A DNA stretch of 15,989 bases from an uncultured Odoribacter sp. (GTDB lineage: Bacteria; Bacteroidota; Bacteroidia; Bacteroidales; Marinifilaceae), in contig UQTM01000078.1 of the NCBI GenBank assembly GCA_900544025.1, positions 1-15,989 of the forward strand. The letters are read 5' to 3'. The number at the start of each line of letters is the position of its first letter. Position 1 is the stretch's first letter. A program made the translations under genes and the position numbers. Positions 13,471-15,989 of the stretch are shown one piece after another. Under the pieces are notes generated by a model. It made no database searches. It saw nothing but the letters and a program-made list of their open reading frames with translations, and had not been told where the DNA came from.

Positions 13471-15989
13471 TTATTTTTCCAACAAAATAAACAATCCCTT
13501 ATTCCCTTCCACCTCGATCTTCCCGCTCAAATCCACCTGCCCGGCAGCCTGAACACCCGCCATTTCAGGCAGGCTCACTTTCGACGGGGTGAATCCCAGG
13601 CCTTCGGTATCCAGCGACAAGCGGCAAGCGGCCGGACGATCCGTCCAATTCGCCACCACGATCACCGCTTTATCCTTCTTCACATAGATCGTCGGCAAAA
13701 TCGCTTCATTATCGCTTCTCAAAGGCGAATCCGCATTCCAAAAGCCGTACATCACAGCTTCCTCCATGCCGAAATCGTCATACAGTTCCCACAAGGGGCG
13801 CGGGTCTCCGCTCCACGGCAGGCGCGGTGTCATGCAAAACGTCATCCCCCGCCAGTAATTCCGGGCATCCAGCGTCTCGCTCATCAGTCCGAAGGGAATA
13901 CCGGACATTTCCACCAGCCAGAAATCGGGCGTATTCGTGTATTTGAAACCCTCTCCCAGCCAAAGGCGGTCGGCATAAGGCAGCAAATCCGTGTACATCA
14001 GCAGCGAATTGGCATACCCCGCCCACTGATTCATGTGGTTCCAGCTATGCATATCCACCGTCCGGTGCTTTCCATCGGCATCCAGTAGCCGGCGGGCACG
14101 TTTCAGCGTTTCACGGTCGAGCGCGCTATCGTCGATATACACCCCGTCCAGCCCGATATTCTTCACCATCCAGTCCAGCCCTTCCAGATAATAATTATTC
14201 CAGCGCGAATCCGGTGTCGTAATCACCGATATATCCATATCCCCCTTGTATTTCCCTTCCCGGAAAGCATTATACCAGGCCGGGATGAAATGCGAGCCGA
14301 AATTTTCGTTCAGCCAGGGATTCGGGCCGTTCCTGTGAATCAGCGTCCGGGCGTCCTTTCCCGGCCCGTCCATAATCACCTCTCCGCCCAGGCTGCGCAA
14401 GGCCCAGATTTCCGGAATCTTCACGGTCAGTTCCCTCGTAGTGTAATATGTTCTCACTTTCAACCCTTTGCTGTGAGCCTCTCCGATAAACTTTTTCAGG
14501 TCGGGCAGCGAAGCATCGTAATACGGATAATTGATAAACGGATATATATCTTTCTTGTGATGCACATTGATCATATTCGCCCCTTTTTCCAATGCTTCCG
14601 GGATATACTTCGCACTGACATCCGAATTGGAATGATAGAAACGGTCTTTCACCTGATGTTCCATATCCAGCGGCTTCACCGGGGTAATCAGCAACTCCAT
14701 ATCGTAATGCAGGGTATCTCCTTTCCGCATCACCTTCTCATCGCCCAGGATATTGGCAATCGCTCCCTTTTTACCGGGAGGAAGAATCAGAATCCCGGCC
14801 TCTTTATCCATAACCTGCCGGGCCGTATTCCCCCAGGACGACGGCTGCCGCAGGCGTCCCAGCGCATAATATACATTCACCAGCGGACGGCGGTAATTTT
14901 CATCCTTGAGCTTGATCTTCAGCCCGGCATTCACATTTCCTACCCAAAATTCATCCTGATGCCTCGTCGTGTCCCAAGCCCAGGCAATTCCGCCGGAAGG
15001 GAAAAATCCGCCCTTTTCCCCCAATCCCATAAAATAGCGGGAAACATAGGGTGTATAAGGAATCACCAGATTTTGTATATCCAATGTAATATCTTTTTTT
15101 GCAATCAGGCTCATGCGGATATGGGCAAAGCCGTCGAACTCAAAACGACCCTCGCACAGCAATTCCAATCCGTTGCCTTTTACTTTCGATGTCCATTCGG
15201 CCCTACCGTCCGACACTTTCTTCAACACCAGTTTCCCTTTTTCAAGGTCGAGCACTTCATCCTTTCTCCCCACTTTAAATTGCATCCCTTCTGCCAGCAC
15301 ATCGTTCTCCACCTTCCGGTCGATGGCATTGCAGGAATTGTAATTCGTCACGATCCTTTCGGGCAATCCCCAGGCATTCAGCACCATTCGTCCTCCGAGG
15401 TAATGTATTTCATTTCCTTTCACTTCCACCGGGATATAAGGGCGGGTAGGCTCTTCACCTTCCCCTGCGCGGGAATCCAGCCAGCGCAGGCGCGAATGCC
15501 GCCAGCCTTCGTCGTCGCCCTGGTTTTTCACCGCTTCCCCGCCGACGCTCAAGGTCACGCCGACCATAGTTTTCGGCACACCATCGGCCACTATCGTCAC
15601 TTTCCCTTCATATTCCCCGGCTGCATCGGCGGGCACACTCACCCCCACCCACAGCGCTTGCAGGCTATTTTGCGGCACATCCACCCGCTTCACAAACTCC
15701 TGCCCGTCTTTATTCACGCCTCCGGTGTTGAAACAACGCATTCCCCTGGCCCCGATCCGTTTTCCCTGCTTGTTTTTCAGATCGGAAAAAACAATCCTTA
15801 CATTCCTTAAATCTCCCTTCACCGGGTAAACGGCCAGCTGGTAGGTGTAAAACTCTCCGGGCTGCGCTTTCCCGGTAAAGCGGGCACGCTGCTCCGGTGT
15901 GGTCGCCGCCCAGCGCTGCGGCACAAATTCCGTGCTCCGCATCGCCAATTCCCGGCCCTCCGGAAAACAGAAATATCCGCAATCCGGCT
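13471..15989 (-). CDS. GH123/DUF6067-like glycoside hydrolase, N-terminus outside the window
   Basis: The frame stays open to the end of the window. The TTG at 15948 is not a believable start, since PDCGYFCFPEGRE reads through upstream of it, so the gene is 5'-truncated here. About 838 residues are visible. Counting from that TTG: an N-terminal beta domain (about 20-140, FYTYQLAVYPVKGDLRNV, as in GH123-type N-terminal domains), a large beta-sandwich middle (about 165-430), a TIM-barrel catalytic region (about 440-740), and a C-terminal beta domain (750-825, AVIVVANWTDR, with Ile-Leu-Leu-Glu-Lys at the end). The barrel has GLDGVYIDDSALDRE (D601, D606, D607) and LWLGEGF (E666), which are plausible catalytic acids but not proven ones. 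It resembles Bacteroides proteins annotated as DUF6067 or glycoside hydrolase domain-containing. The substrate is unknown; beta-N-acetylgalactosaminidase-like activity would be a guess from GH123. Confidence 0.82.
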   Translation of the reverse strand, partial: PDCGYFCFPEGRELAMRSTEFVPQRWAATTPEQRARFTGKAQPGEFYTYQLAVYPVKGDLRNVRIVFSDLKNKQGKRIGARGMRCFNTGGVNKDGQEFVKRVDVPQNSLQALWVGVSVPADAAGEYEGKVTIVADGVPKTMVGVTLSVGGEAVKNQGDDEGWRHSRLRWLDSRAGEGEEPTRPYIPVEVKGNEIHYLGGRMVLNAWGLPERIVTNYNSCNAIDRKVENDVLAEGMQFKVGRKDEVLDLEKGKLVLKKVSDGRAEWTSKVKGNGLELLCEGRFEFDGFAHIRMSLIAKKDITLDIQNLVIPYTPYVSRYFMGLGEKGGFFPSGGIAWAWDTTRHQDEFWVGNVNAGLKIKLKDENYRRPLVNVYYALGRLRQPSSWGNTARQVMDKEAGILILPPGKKGAIANILGDEKVMRKGDTLHYDMELLITPVKPLDMEHQVKDRFYHSNSDVSAKYIPEALEKGANMINVHHKKDIYPFINYPYYDASLPDLKKFIGEAHSKGLKVRTYYTTRELTVKIPEIWALRSLGGEVIMDGPGKDARTLIHRNGPNPWLNENFGSHFIPAWYNAFREGKYKGDMDISVITTPDSRWNNYYLEGLDWMVKNIGLDGVYIDDSALDRETLKRARRLLDADGKHRTVDMHSWNHMNQWAGYANSLLMYTDLLPYADRLWLGEGFKYTNTPDFWLVEMSGIPFGLMSETLDARNYWRGMTFCMTPRLPWSGDPRPLWELYDDFGMEEAVMYGFWNADSPLRSDNEAILPTIYVKKDKAVIVVANWTDRPAACRLSLDTEGLGFTPSKVSLPEMAGVQAAGQVDLSGKIEVEGNKGLFILLEK

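Noticed and set aside
14290..15810. 506-codon open frame on the plus strand
   Set aside because: It is antisense to the GH123-like gene and has no recognisable domain.

Overview
The window looks like chromosomal DNA of a gut-type Bacteroidales bacterium. Several promoters fit the Bacteroidetes pattern (a TAnnTTTG -7 box with a TTTG-like -33 box), starts lack strong Shine-Dalgarno sequences, and the gene content is typical of the order: secreted GH2 and GH123-like glycosidases, a serine-type sulfatase, a DUF6057-type membrane protein and a TolB-like lipoprotein. I cannot name the genus. There are no SusC/SusD genes, transposases, phage genes, tRNAs, rRNAs or CRISPR repeats.

Layout. 1-553 (+): 3' end of a creatininase-family hydrolase, converging through a shared terminator on a secreted GH2 beta-galactosidase-like enzyme at 703-2721 (-). 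2722-2935 is a divergent promoter region. 2936-6199 (+): a two-gene unit, a polytopic membrane protein with a TPR-like tail and a lipoprotein combining a CxxCH heme-type motif with PD40 propeller repeats. 6244-6400: two strong terminators. 11273 down to 6404 (-): a four-gene operon of exported hydrolases (endonuclease/phosphatase-type fused to a purple-acid-phosphatase-like metallophosphoesterase; sulfatase; alkaline-phosphatase-superfamily phosphodiesterase; small membrane protein). 11665-12114 (-): an unrecognised 149-residue protein. 12487-13152 (+): a DedA-family membrane protein. 13471-15989 (-): a GH123/DUF6067-like glycosidase whose N-terminus lies beyond the window.

How they work together. 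The GH2 gene and the four-gene hydrolase operon carry the same palindrome, CAATCGATTG, preceded by ACG in the + orientation, exactly 2 bp from their predicted -7 boxes. This suggests one LacI-type (or similar) regulator controls glycoside cleavage together with removal of sulfate and phosphate esters, as expected when a modified host or dietary glycan is attacked in the periplasm.

The most unusual part is 12128-12343 plus 13191-13319. Two copies of a roughly 90-nt structured RNA element on the minus strand flank the dedA-like gene. Their core is nearly identical, their helices show compensatory change, each ends in a U-tract, and a Bacteroidetes-type promoter lies upstream. Just upstream of copy 1, a short leader or sRNA with its own promoter and terminator has a 5' end complementary to the conserved core of both copies. 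This forms a candidate RNA switch or sRNA-target pair upstream of the unknown 149-residue gene.
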